From Epiperipatus broadwayi (taxonomy: Eukaryota; Onychophora; Udeonychophora; Euonychophora; Peripatidae), in the NCBI GenBank assembly GCA_028023455.1, contig JAQFVV010006215.1, positions 7,485,230-7,549,229 on the forward strand: DNA of 64,000 nucleotides. The letters run 5' to 3'. Positions 39,041 to 50,990 of the stretch are shown one piece after another (the stretch's first letter is position 1; each line of letters starts with the position of its first letter). The notes beneath the pieces are model-generated. The model did not search any database and was not told where the DNA came from. It was given only the letters and a program-made list of their open reading frames with translations. A program made the translations under genes and the position numbers.

Positions 39041-39883
39041 ATATATATATATATATATGTAAATAGAGAGATCCAAACTTAGGATTTTCAGTCTGTATTC
39101 ATTCTTCACCTATTAATCCTCTGCTTCATTTCAAACAACTGATACACATGACCACACACATGTGAAAAAGATAAATGATCCCCAATATACATATTTCATA
39201 CAGAACCAGCACTCATCATTGGTCTAGATCATAATCTTCCACACATATATACCATCAGTGCAATTTTAGAAATATGAAATCACCATATAATACTCCATTT
39301 TTAATGTTAATCTTTTTAGCATTGTCATGTAGTCTACATTTTAATGAATATTATTTAGATTATGATGATATAGATCTGTATCTTGATGATCCAAAGCTTT
39401 AATCACTGTGTAAAAGCTTATAGAATCAAATACCTTTTCATGATCTACAAATCCAAAGAATAATGACAACTCTTATTTCTTGTTTTTTTCTATGACATTT
39501 TTCAATGCTTAAATATGATTCACTCTACTAAAACTATCATTAAATCCAGGTTATTAATTTGGTTGATTTGAAGTTCACTATAGATACTTTCTAATTAGTA
39601 TGATAAAGGTTTTGTAAATAAAACTGATAGAAGTTGGACAGATCTGTAATTTCTAATATATATATATATATGTAAATAGAGAGATCTAAACTTAGGATTT
39701 TCAGTCTGTATTCATTCTTCACCTATTAATCCTCTGCTTCATTTCAAACAGCTGATACACATGACCACACACATGTGAAAAAGATAAATGATCCCCAATA
39801 TACATATTTCATACAGAACCAGCACTCATCATTGGTCTAGATCATAATCTTCCACACATATATACCATAAGTGCTCAACTTAT
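38645..39883. repeat. 619-bp tandem segmental duplication (RTE relic plus family A repeat)
   Basis: The block 38645-39263 recurs at 39264-39883. Each unit carries the same RTE relic, the TA microsatellite and the family A head with its hammerhead remnant. Units differ by only a handful of substitutions (for example ACTCAA/ACTCCA and CCAAAC/CTAAAC) and TA-tract length. The junction falls inside family A at ATACCATCAGTGC, so unequal exchange or a template switch is likely. Confidence 0.9.
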
Positions 39884-40723
39884 ATTAAAATAGTAATTCC
39901 TTAAACTTTAATGGACAGGCTTCAATCTTCTCATCCTTCCTACAATCCAACCATCCATTTCATTGAAAAATCAATGATGGAACACTCAAAGCCCTTGGTG
40001 GATTTGATATTATAATCACAATCAGATAGACATCATATCAATCTAATCTTTCATATTATCAGACCATTACTTATCCATTTATATTAATAGGAGAGGAATG
40101 GTTGGTCTTATACTATGATGTAACTTATTTCCAAGACAATATGTAATTAGCCTATTCAGTCAGTATACTAAATATTTACTATAATAAATAGAGGAATTTG
40201 AACTTAAAAGATTTTTAGTCCATATTCATCCTCCACTCTATGTCAAACAACTGATACACATGACCATGTGAAAAAGATAATGATCCACAATATACATATT
40301 TCATGCAGAATCAGCACTCATCAGTTGGACCAGATCATAATCTCCCTCATATATATGCTATCTATGCTTAGCTTATATAAAGATAGCAATTTCTTAAACT
40401 TTAATGGACAGGCTTCTTTCCAACAATTTAATCATCCATTTTATTGAAAAATCAATGATGGAATCATTAAAGCTCTCAGTGGATCATGTCAATCTAATCT
40501 CTTATCTTATTGGACTGTTATATTAATAGGAGAGGGATGGGATGGACTTATACTATGATGTAACCTATTTCCAAGGCAATATGTAATTAACCTATTTATT
40601 CAGTATATTGAATGCTTACTATAGTAAATAGAGATATTCGAACTTATATATTCATCCCTCACTCCACCTCAAACAACTGACACACCTGACCACACACATG
40701 TGAAAAAGATAAATGATCCCAGA
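39062..40723 (-). repeat. Tandem array of hammerhead repeat family A (four units, last one partial)
   Basis: Unit starts are recognisable by AAATAGAG...GA(T/G)(C/T)(C/T)(A/G)AAC at about 39062, 39677, 40188 and 40629. Shared blocks follow in order: CAACTGATACACATGACCA, GTGAAAAAGATAA, the hammerhead zone, a CACATATAT block, CTTTAATGGACAGGCTTC, ATTGAAAAATCAATGATGGA and TACTATGATGTAAC. Unit spacing is about 615, 511 and 441 bp. Hammerhead zones of the first two units (39182-39223 and 39795-39836) have lost C3 of CUGANGA (UGAUGA only); the third (40286-40329) is nearly intact; the fourth stops before it. Confidence 0.8.
40286..40329 (-). ncRNA. Hammerhead-like motif, family A third array unit
   Basis: Minus strand: UCCAA, CUGAUGA, a weak stem II UGC/GCA, GAAA, AUAUGUAU (helix III with one G-U pair replacing C-G), A, then UUGU. 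The catalytic core bases are kept but helices I and II are weakened. Confidence 0.55.
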
Positions 40724-43439
40724 TCTTCAATCTGCAATCAAGGTAACCTTTTATTAATAAAAAAAAATTGTGCCACCTTTCTCTGTGTTCTAAGATGTTA
40801 ATATAGATACTAAAGATTGATTCTTGACTGTAACTGATTGAGATTTTTAATTAATAGAAGTTTAAATAAACTTCATTGAACAAGCAAATATAATTGATTA
40901 GAAAGTAAACTGATAATTATTTTATTTTTAAAACTTTCAAACTCCTCTGATATTCATTATTATTAAGATTATATATAAATACATATATAATTAATAATGG
41001 CTCACTACAAGTATCATAAATTCAGCATCTATATGCCTTGAGATACTTTTGTCCACTAGTAATAAAGCCCACATCTTATTACAATTGCACATTAACAACT
41101 GACCAATCCAGATTTACATGATTTTAGATAATAATGGCTAAATGCTCATTTAATATGCAATATGACTAGTTACTAAAGAAAATTTCTTAGCTTGCTTGTG
41201 ATTAAAAAAATATTTTTCAATGTTTATATAATCAGAATTAAACACCAGGTCAAGGAACTTGGCTGATGGATATATTAACAATTATACTGTGAGATCTTTC
41301 CAAGATAAGAGGGAGAAGGAAGTTAAAAATGAGTTTAATGAAATGTAACTATAGCCTCATATTTTACATGATGATTTTTTAAACTATTCATTTGCATTTT
41401 GTGATCATTGACATCTTGCAATGTATCATTTAAGCTCTTCTCCAGTTATCTTTTATCTGGAAGTGTTCAGTATCTTACTTATTGTAGATATTGATTGAAC
41501 ATGAAAGCAACCAATACTGAGCAAATACCTTTGAGATAAACTATATAAATTAGATCTGCTCTATTCCTTGTTTAAGATAACCATATTCAAGGTTATTGTA
41601 AAATGCTCTTTTTTTTTTTTTTAAAATATATAAAGAAAGTATATTATTTTTCAAATTTTTTTAGAATATCATTAATTAAAATTTTTAATGCCTTTGTGTT
41701 ACATTGTGAAAAGTCTTTATTTCAGATCAATAAAATAAATTTAGTAAAAAAAACCATAAAATTAATTGGAGATAGTCATATCATTGTGATGAAATGCTCT
41801 GTCTTTTAATTTATTAAATGCAACAGCATATTGAATTTTTGTTGATGTATATCAGTATTCAAGTCCACTTTTTATCTGAGAAACTAACAAGATATTTAAA
41901 CTAATTTATATTCTCAAGATGATAATCTTTCAAACCGTTACTAGAAGTTCAAAAAATCGTAAGATTTTTTAAAACAGTAGTTAATAAAATAAATTCTTTT
42001 ATGTTGTAACCAAAATATTAAGAATGATTGTGGATTATTCCATAGATAAAAATTAATCAAATGACTTTAAAGAAGTTTGAACAATGGAAATGGCTCAACT
42101 GAGCATGATCCACAGATATTAAGCTCTAGAGTCTGCTACTCTATCCCTGCACCATATCACAAAGGTCTAATTATTTTTTGAATTAGCAAGAATATCTCAA
42201 TCTCAGCATACTGTAAATATAAGAGTCAAAAAGAGAAGTTATTGTATTTAACAATTCAAATTAAAAATCCACATTATTGAATATACATATTGAATATATA
42301 TCACATATATTGATGCCTACTTCATAAAGTTGCTTATAAATTTTATTCAAGGCCATTATCAGAAAATGAAAACAAAATTGAGCTAGTATGCATCCCTTTT
42401 TAATATCAGCTTTATAGATTTTCCATAATTGTATTATTACATGGTATTTTTATTATGGGAATTAACCAGTTATTTTTGCACTTTGCCACAAATGCCCTCA
42501 CTTAATAATCAAATGTCTTGGCCAAATTGATTAACATAACATTAAATGATACTTTTGCACATGCCTTTTTTTGTTTTACATTTTGGATATAAAAAAAACA
42601 TTTTAGAACAGCTTTTTGTGTTTTCAAAGATCACATTGAGTCTTTGGTATAATATTTGTATTACAAGCAGCCTGTTTAATAAAATCCTTAAAAGTATTTT
42701 TGCTGGTGTGGATAATGGTAATGTTTCATGGTAATTACTGTAGTCTTTTATTTTCTTAATTTTTACAAATTGAAACAGTTTATAAATTTTCTAATTATTT
42801 TATTACTTGCACACACATGCACATACATATATATATTAAAAATAACTTTCTACATTTAAATCTATTTAACAACTTGGGTTTGAAGTAAAGGGAAAACCTC
42901 AATAAAAGTTATTACAGGTTAATTGGAGAGAAACTTGTTTAGCCTCAGGATAATTGTCACTAGTAATAATTGATAGTTTCCTGGCAACATCAAAAGGCAA
43001 ACATTATCTCTGTTTACATTGATATAATCTCTTTATTTCCATTCTTTATTATAATAATAATCCATGAAAATATTTACTTCAACATGTATATATATATATT
43101 GAAAAACAAACAGATTAAATCACCTTCTCTTAAGCTATGAATTAAAAACATTAAATATTGAACAAACGATCAAGAATAGAAAATAGTATAAATTATTGAT
43201 ATATTAACATTATCTTTTTTTTTCTTTCTCAAAAGTAACCTTTATTAGTTAAAAGACTACAAAAAATTTTGGGTATACTTGCCCATTGAGGATTACAAAG
43301 TGTTTAATGTTACATGGTAAAACAATTACTGACAAGGTTTATATAAAATGCATATGCTCAATAAGAATTATGTCCATAACAGGGTTACTATAATTTTGAT
43401 TAATGTGTATCTGTAGATAAATAATAAACTCTTGACCTG
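40724..43439. other. AT-rich intergenic DNA; one SINE-like fragment
   Basis: At 42086-42164 the minus strand has a tRNA-like head (GGTGCAGGGATAGAGTAGC and GTGGATCATGCTC) similar to the SINE-like fragments at 36656 and 46934. Apart from that and TA tracts, I see nothing. ORFs at 41603-41809 and 42546-42734 are low-complexity. Confidence 0.4.
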
Positions 43440-44230
43440 CAGCCAAGCCATGTCAAGACTATTATAGGTACCTCTTTCTTCCAATTAACAGTCCAAATGT
43501 GCAGGGACCACATTCGGTCTACTGCCCAAAATTAGAAAGCCAACTAGGGAAAAACTAACTAGTAACAAGCACAGATCTGCACTGCCCAAAACCAACCTAT
43601 CAAGGGCACAGCATCCAACCAGAGCAAGAATGGTGCTGAGGCTTTGACCAGGTACCCTCCTGGCAGGGTTTCCAGGTAGCGGAAATAAATTGTCAACAGC
43701 CTGCACCAATAAACCAGGCCCCTAACGACTGCCACCACCCCTCAGGAAGAAAATAGGAGTGCAGAACCATGCCTGCAAAATTATTGCAGCAACATCTCCA
43801 TCAAAGCTACAAAATATGTCAGTGGCCCAAAGCAGACCAACCATCTTGCAAATGCTCTAATTTTAAAGTTAACTAAGTAAACAAAAATAATAATGAGCTC
43901 AAATCAACACTGTCCTAATAAACAATCCATTAAGGTGGTACAGCAGCTTCTCAGGGCAAAGTTCAATGGAGGGCAGCAACCGTCACCTGGGCTTGGCAAT
44001 GATTGCTGACCACCCCCACAAATGAACCAAGCCCCTCATGACCACTCCACCACACATGAGGAAAAGAAGAGTGCAGACACATGCCTACCAATGCAACAGT
44101 GGATTCATTTTTATCTGTAATCAAGCCAGATTTACTTGCACATCATGAGTACACACCATTTGTCCATATCATATTGCACACCGAGGTCAGCTGAAAGTCT
44201 GTAATCATTACCAATCTCCTGTGTCTGCAA
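43440..44230. repeat. GC-richer region with a diverged internal repeat, unidentified
   Basis: This is among the most GC-rich stretches of the window. Two diverged copies of a block of about 160 nt lie at about 43615-43775 and 43935-44090; both run ...AACCA(G/A)GCCCCT...GACTGCCACCACCCCTCA / GACCACTCCACCACACATGA...AGAGTGCAGA...CATGCCT. A 74-codon minus-strand ORF (43709-43485) has no recognised domain. It may be the remnant of an unrecognised element. Confidence 0.45.
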
Positions 44231-45341
44231 ATAAATGTTCACGTTATCTGTTCAACCCATCCAACTATAAAGACCTTCAGGGATTACTATGATTCTTATT
44301 TGTTGATATTAATTGGATTCTGCTTCTTTGGATTGAGTTCTGGGTCTTGGTTAGTAGTCAAGGATTCAGTTGTATAATCTGAAAGTTTGTTGTAAAACTT
44401 TGGAATAATCTCAATAATTGTTGAATTAAAAGAGGATGAATTATTTGTGGCTTCAATGTCTCTGTTTGGGTCTAAAACATCATTTGGACTAATTTTGCCT
44501 TTAAATCATTGTTTTGTAGTTCAGGAATCATTTTGTTGTAATTTGGTGTTGATTTGAATATTTTTTCATTTTTTGTGGTCCTCCAATCACACCGGAAGTG
44601 GGATAATAACTTCTGTTATGATCATCAGAGAAATTTGATTTCGTGCAGGAAGATAGCTTAAGTCCTAATCTATAATGTTCAATTCTAAAATTGAGATCGA
44701 ATTAAAATTCAAAATAATTTATTAGCTCTGGGCTGATTTGCTGTATTCGGCAACTTCCGGTTTGATAGACGATATAGTAATTTTATCCCTATGAACAATT
44801 TAGCACTGGGATTTCTTTTTTCCTTAATTTTATGATTAATTTTTGTATTTATAATGTTCCTTAGGCTGTTTTCTGTCCTCCCTAATTGGTTTTCAGTCAC
44901 GGAAACTTGTTTAACATAATTAATATCTGATGCAAGGATGAAGCTCTTAAAACTATCTTTGTTAGCAGTGTTATTTTCAATGAGATTTGATGTCCAAAAT
45001 GCTTACTCTTTTTATTCTATCAATAACATTAGGATTTCTAGTGTCTCTATTTTTTTTTAGAATAATTTGGTTTCATTTAAAAGTATTTTTCAAAGATTTA
45101 TGTTACTCTAATGATTCTAAGAATTACTTAACCTAGCTTTTGGCTATTGCTAATGGCAGCTGTTTACATAAAACGGAACGAAAGGTAATTTTAATTATTC
45201 TTGAATGAAAACTTTTAAAATTTCTTGTAAAGATGAAAAAACAATAAAACAGGTATTCACTTACATCTTAGTAAACTTTTCTTTTATGAATTTGCAACTA
45301 GACTATAACCTTGGTGAATAAAACTGGGAGCCTGTAACATG
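44231..45341. other. Intergenic, nothing firmly recognised
   Basis: ACCGGAAGT at about 44597 and ACTTCCGGT at about 44753 form a short inverted pair. The 63-codon ORF at 44900-44709 (minus) is basic but matches no motif that I know. Confidence 0.35.
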
Positions 45342-46530
45342 TGATGTGGTATATTATGGCTTCTCCTTAAACGAAGTCAAGAATATCTCAGCAGTTATGC
45401 CCAGATAAACCTGTTAGCCACTTTATTTTCCATTCCCCACTCTAAATTTTCCCATATTCTGCTCCATCCCATTTCCACAACATAATCTTTGTCAACTCTA
45501 TAACCTTTATATCTAAATCCCCTTTATCTTTTCCCAAACCCAGCATAAAAACCAATAATTCACTTTCTGTATAATCACTTTTTTCATATTTATTCTTCCA
45601 TAACTTCATTATATGTACCCTTTCTGTTTTCAAGCATTTACATTCAATTAACAAATGCCTAATATTTTCTATTCCTTCCTTACATAATTTACAAAATAAA
45701 TCACTCATTTTTTTCCATTTACATGTATATTCTCTTGTAGCTAAAGATCCCGTTTGAGCCTTAAATAATAAACTACTTTCCTTAATATTATCATATATTA
45801 ACTCACACCTAATATTCTGTTTATTTCTATATATATTTAAACTCTTTTTCCTCTCCATACTATTTCTCTATCTCTCTAACTCCCTATTCTTTATTAATAA
45901 ATCTATTCTTTTATCCCATTCCTTACTACTACAACACTCAATAATCCTCTTAACACAAGCATCCCATCTTTTGTATAAATTTACTGATATAAATTCTTTA
46001 TCCAAATCTTTTGCATACCACATTATCTTTCTCACCCATCTTGTTACCTGCCCTTTACTTATAACCCAATTAAATATTATTTTAGCTATTCTTTTACTAT
46101 CCATAAACGCAATCTACCAAACATTTTCATTTTACTTTTTGCATCTCTCATATGAAAACTTGACCATCCCATTTCTCCTTGAATTGCCTCTTTTGCTGTC
46201 CATACATCTGCATCCAATGCATGTCTTCCTACTTCCCTTTGAACTTTTTCTAAGTAATTTAATACCTCTTTACTAACATATAATGCATCATTACCATATG
46301 TTAACCCTGCTACTGCAACTCCTTTTCATATAATTCTAACTAAATCATATTTATTATATGAAAACACTGTTAATTTCTTTATCAATCCCTTTCTTTTCTT
46401 GGTTTCATTTATCAATTTTTTCTCCATTCATCTAAATAATTTTTCTGATTACTTAAAATAATTCACAAATAACTATATCTATTCACCACACTTAACTTAA
46501 TATCTCCCAATAAAAATTCTACATCTTTCT
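45342..46530 (-). mobile_element. Second LINE family, 5'-truncated copy a
   Basis: Minus strand, sharing its 3' end (GATGTGGTATATTATGGCTTCTCCT at the plus-strand left side) and coding body with copy b at 49695. In element order it covers the region after the RT active site, then VAVAGLTYGND, VWTAKEAIQGEMGWSSF and a C-terminal CCHC-like segment (CKLCKEG...RHLLIECKCL) in the ORF 45858-45442. The upstream ORF 46104-45868 (DSKRIAKIIFNWV...VTRWVRKIMWYAKDLDKE) ends in a stop just before it. I recognise a non-LTR C-terminus but not the clade. Confidence 0.78.
45442..46330 (-). pseudogene. C-terminal part of a non-LTR retrotransposon polyprotein, broken
   Basis: Three colinear pieces are separated by a frameshift near 46110 and a stop near 45866. 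The last piece (138 codons) has the cysteine-histidine pattern C-x2-C...H...C and the sequence LLFKAQTGSLATREYT before it. This arrangement is seen at the C-terminus of several LINE proteins, where it is thought to help bind nucleic acid. The reverse transcriptase catalytic part is absent from this copy. Confidence 0.7.
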
Positions 46531-47470
46531 TTCCTCTAGTGGACTTTTTTTATTAACCATATCTTTTTTATTTAATAATGGGCAATATGGTTTTGAAGCT
46601 AATATTAATCATCATATTTTAAAACTTCTCCAGGAAGCTCATCACTAGTATCAATCTTTTTTATACTTGAAAACTATTTTTTTAAAATTTTAGGATTGAA
46701 GTATAATAATGTCTAGGGCCATCTTCAAATTGATGTGACCAAATGTTGCATTTATTAAATTAGTACTACTGATTTATTAATCAATAATGTATTAATTACT
46801 TGAATTTTACATAGGATTTTAACAAATATACATTTACACCACTAATAATTCTTAATATTGTATATTTTCATAAATATTTATATTACAATAATCCAATCAT
46901 AAATATCATAAATAAATACACAATCAAAAGTTTCATTGCTCAGAAATTTATAAATTCAAGCACTGAAAATGATAGAGATGTGCCAGGATCTAGAGTTTCC
47001 CACTCTACCACTACACTTATAGGACATAAATACTCAAGAAAACAGTTGAATAAGAAACCTTTTAATTTATATTCAGGATAATTCAATCTGAATATAAATA
47101 AAAATGTTTGATTTATTAGCTTTTATACTTTTATTATGCAATTTGTTTTTTTTTTTCTTTTATTGCATCATTTAGATATTTGCAACTAATTCATTGACAT
47201 AAAATTGAAAAAAAAAAGTGTTATAGTGCATCTCTTAATCAAAGACTTTAATGTGGATATTGGACAATTAAGTTTCATAACATTTTATTATATTTTTATA
47301 AGAGTATTCTAATATTTAACATTTCGATTTATAGTATGGTATAAGTAAGGAACGTTATAAATAGAATTACAATCTGATACCGCACTAGTAAAATTTCATT
47401 GATTATAACATAGTTTAACTTCTAAAATTAACAGGAAGTAAATCTTAATATTTCATAAGTATTAGATTAT
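46531..47470. other. AT-rich intergenic DNA; SINE-like fragment at 46934-47025
   Basis: Minus strand of 46934-47025: GTGTAGTGGTAGAGTGGG (good A-box match), a weaker B-box-like region, then GTGCTTGAATTTATAAATTTC, matching the tail of the 36656 element. No other feature is seen. Confidence 0.45.
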
Positions 47471-47479
47471 TAAAAAGAA

Positions 47480-47720
47480 ATGGATGTAAAGTGAACAATT
47501 TAATATATATTCACATTCTTATCCCAAGACAATCAGGTTGGTCTGTGCTCAAAACCTCAGGGTTTTGTGAATTTCATATTATTAGTTTGGTAGTAAAAAA
47601 AGAAATTAAAAATGGCTTCCAGATATAGGTGCATTGATTTCAGCTTTTAATTCCATGTTTTCATTGATAAGGCAAAAGCCAGAAACTAATTTGGAGATGG
47701 AGGATTAAATTTTACTACCA
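47480..47720. repeat. Degenerate family B hammerhead repeat
   Basis: At 47662-47700 the plus strand reads UUGAUAA, GGC/GCC stem with loop AAAA, GAAA, ACUAAU, U, UGG: the family B hammerhead with core changes (C3 to U, G8 lost). Upstream text (TTTAATATATATTCAC...CAAGACA) also resembles 3720-3760, next to the other family B relic. Confidence 0.5.
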
Positions 47721-47973
47721 TCTGGGTAATTGCTAATTATTCAAGCTTATGATAGAGGACACTAAAGTAGAGAGGATAAAAATTCTCTTGATTTTAGATC
47801 ATAAAATTCAAATAGAATTTTAACAATCACTTGAATTATTCTTAGCTTTATATCTCAGACTTTAATATATGAAGATATTAAATTTTAATTCTCTGTGAGA
47901 AAGATTGGTAAATGTTGAGGATTTATTGTGATCATATTTGGTTTTATTTTCATCTAAAGACTAGTGGATCCAT

Positions 47974-48110
47974 TGGTTCCAGCATAGATGAATATTCTCT
48001 TTTTTTTTTTTTTACTCAATAAGATCATAAAATCGAACTGTGATTCATTGATTCCAGCATAGATGAATATTCGCTTTTTTTTCACACAGTAGGATCATAA
48101 AATCATACTG
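47974..48110. repeat. Diverged tandem duplication of about 70 bp
   Basis: CATTGGTTCCAGCATAGATGAATATTC followed by a T-run, then AGATCATAAAATCGAACTGT, recurs as CATTGATTCCAGCATAGATGAATATTC, T-run and AGGATCATAAAATCATACTGT. Differences are point changes and T-run length. Confidence 0.8.
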
Positions 48111-49010
48111 TCATTTACATTTAGCAGTGCAGATCTCCACATAATATAAATTATCAGAAAATTTATTTTATATAATGTATTTTCAGTTGAAGTTTAAAGA
48201 AACTATATTTACATTTAAAATAAATTTTATTAATAAGATTCTTTTAAATAATCGACACACAAAAAGAAAAGAAAAGAATTGTTGGTCTTCAGTATCTGAA
48301 AATGTCTGACAAAGATTTTATTGACAAGGATGGAATAAATTTTTAAAACTCCATTATCCTTTTGCTTTTTTGTTTTTAATTAAAGCAGTAAATGAACAAA
48401 ATTTTGTTACTTTGCTATCTGTAAAAGGACTTTATAACAGACAGGGTCAGTTTCATATGTGATACAAATGCCCAGACCTTGAATTAGAATATGCATCAAA
48501 ATAAGACACAGTATTTTAAAAAGTATATATATATTTCTAATAAATTTATCTCATTTTATTTAAAATATTTTTCCTATTACTTCTATTGTCAGTAGAACAT
48601 TTTAATTAGGTATAACAGGGTTTTCAAAAATTTTAAATGTTTTAAAGGCTTGGTTCAGGTTCCAAAATTGATCAGGTAAGCTCTGTGTATAGAGACTGTC
48701 ATTATAATTTTATTAACGCTGAAGTTTGTTACATCTAATTAATAGTTTTTATGTGAGTGTGTACATGTATCATTATTCTCTTTACTGATATTAATTTATA
48801 AGAAGGCCTTTGCTATAAAACAGATAGCGTATTGATCACATGTCAATGATTTGCAGTTTAAATCCGGGTGAAACAAGGTCATGTTGTTTACATAGCTGAA
48901 GAACCAAGCTTGGGGATGGAGGTAAGGAAGCAGCCTCGTGATCAATCATCTATCTAGATACCCAATTAAGTGTTTATTATGTTTAGCCAGAGAGTACAAG
49001 AATAAATGAA
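48111..49010. other. AT-rich intergenic DNA, nothing recognised
   Basis: No ORF, RNA gene or shared repeat is visible. Confidence 0.5.
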
Positions 49011-49282
49011 TATCATTAACACCTTTTCATCAATCGACAATTGACTTAGAGAGTAACATCTTTTTCATCGTTGTTTCTTTTTGGAGAAATTCTGGAGAGG
49101 CCTTTACAAAGGTCTATTTAAAAGTAAAGTTATTTTGAAAATTGCATATCATTAACACCTTTTCATCAATCGACAATTGACTTAGAGAGTAACATCTTTT
49201 TCATCGTTGTTTCTTTTTGGAGAAATTCTGGAGAGGCCTTTACAAAGGTCTATTTAAAAGTAAAGTTATTTTGAAAATTGCA
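49011..49282. repeat. Perfect 136-bp tandem duplication
   Basis: Unit 49011-49146 (TATCATTAACACCTTTTCAT...TTTTGAAAATTGCA) is repeated at 49147-49282 with no difference that I can find. This is either a very recent duplication or an assembly/sequencing artefact. Confidence 0.93.
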
Positions 49283-49694
49283 TCTTCAACTAATTTTAAT
49301 ACATAACATGTTACATTCAATAAATTTTAAATAATGACAAAACGTCGGTTTTTCATTGAAGTACACTACAAGTTTACTATTGTTAAAATCATTTAATGCC
49401 TATTGATCAGTGAAAGGATTAAGAAAGATTAATGTTATGAGGTCAGTTTTTAATATAACCTTTTTTCCGGAATATTTTAATTAATTACTGATAACACAGA
49501 CTAATAAATCAACTGTTTTGTTTCTTGTAATCTTTAGTTAAAAATCAAATTAAATATGACTGTAATTCTTTCTATAATGTTTCTGAATTCTCAAGTTTTT
49601 AAATTGCTATTTAATATTTTCCATTTTAAAGGATAAAATTATTTTCAAGTAATAAATAAGAACAAACACGGACTCGTGCTCTCAAAATGCGATG

Positions 49695-50990
49695 CGATGT
49701 GCTATGGCTTCTCCTATATCGAAATCAGGAATCTCACAGCCACTATGCCCAAAGAAATTTGTTACCCATATTCTTCTGTATTCTATGCAATCACAATTCC
49801 ACAAGATCATTTTTGTCCACTCTATGGCCTTTATATCTAGATCCCCCTTATCTTTTTTAAACTCAGCATAAAAACCAAGAAGCCACTTTCCGTATAATAA
49901 GTTTGTTTATATTTTATTTATTTTCTCACAACTTCATTATTTGTACCTTTTCTATTTGTAAGCTTTTACATTCCATTAGCAAATGTTTAATATTTTCTAT
50001 GCCTTCTTTATATAACCTGCAGACTAAATCACCCACATTTCGCCATTTACGTGTATATTTCTTTGTCGTTAACAATCCTGTTCGAACTGTAAACAGTAAA
50101 CTATTTTCCTTGCTATTATTATATATTAATTCACACCCAATATTCTGTTTACTTATATATATTTAAACTCTTTTTACTCTCCATACTAGTTCTCAAACTT
50201 TGTATTTTTTATTAATGCATGTATTCTTCTATCCCAATTTTTGCCACTACAACACTTAACAATTATAACACAATCATCCCATCATTTGAACAAGTATACT
50301 GACATAAAGTCTTTATCTAAATCTTCTGCATACTGTACTATCTTTCTCACCCATTTTGTTGCTAGTCCTTTACCCATAATCCAATTAAATACTATTTTAG
50401 TTATTCTCTTACTATCCATAAATTGCAATCTACCAAACATTTGCATTTTTCATCTCTCATATAAAAACTTGACCATCCCATTTTTCCTTGAATTGCCTCT
50501 GTTGCTGTCCATACAGCTGCATCTAATGCATATCTTCCTACTTGTCTTTGTACTTTTTCTAAGTAATCTAGCACCCCTTTACTAACAGATAACACATCGT
50601 TATAATAAGTTAACCCTGCTACTGCCACTCCCATATAATTTTTGCTACATCATATTTATTATATGAAAACATTGTTAATTTCTTTATCAGTCCCTTTCTT
50701 TTCTTTGCTTCATTTATCATTTTTTTCTCCTATTCATCCAAGAAATTTCTCTGAATACTTAAGACGATTCCCAAATAGTTATACGTATTTATCACATTTA
50801 ACCCTATATCCCTCAATAAAAATTTGTTCTCTTTCCCCACCATTTATCATCATTACTTTTGATTTTTCTTCACTAAATTTAATCCCCATTTCTTTACCCA
50901 CCCTTACACACATCTTCAGCATATCTTCCCTACTTTCTGTACACAAGAAGATATCATCAGCAAATAAAAGACCTGATAATAAGGCACACT
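49695..50990 (-). mobile_element. Second LINE family, 5'-truncated copy b
   Basis: Minus strand, related to copy a at 45342 with the same 3' end and many substitutions. It extends farther 5' and includes the reverse transcriptase active site FADDIF (codons at 50948-50965) followed by LCTES. Next come the YLGIVLS motif near 50780, then AVAGLTYYNDVLSVSKGVLDYLEKVQRQVGRYALDAAVWT (ORF 50634-50401). Multiple stops and frameshifts break it. The two copies lie in the same orientation 4.35 kb apart but differ too much to be a recent duplication. Confidence 0.78.

Noticed and set aside
38645-40723. A CRISPR-like array
   Set aside because: Units are hundreds of bases long with decayed internal similarity and contain transposon relics; there are no short identical repeats with unique spacers, and the DNA is eukaryotic.
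44610-44660. CUGAUGA on the minus strand near 44625
   Set aside because: The downstream sequence lacks GAAA at the right spacing, so it is only a chance match.
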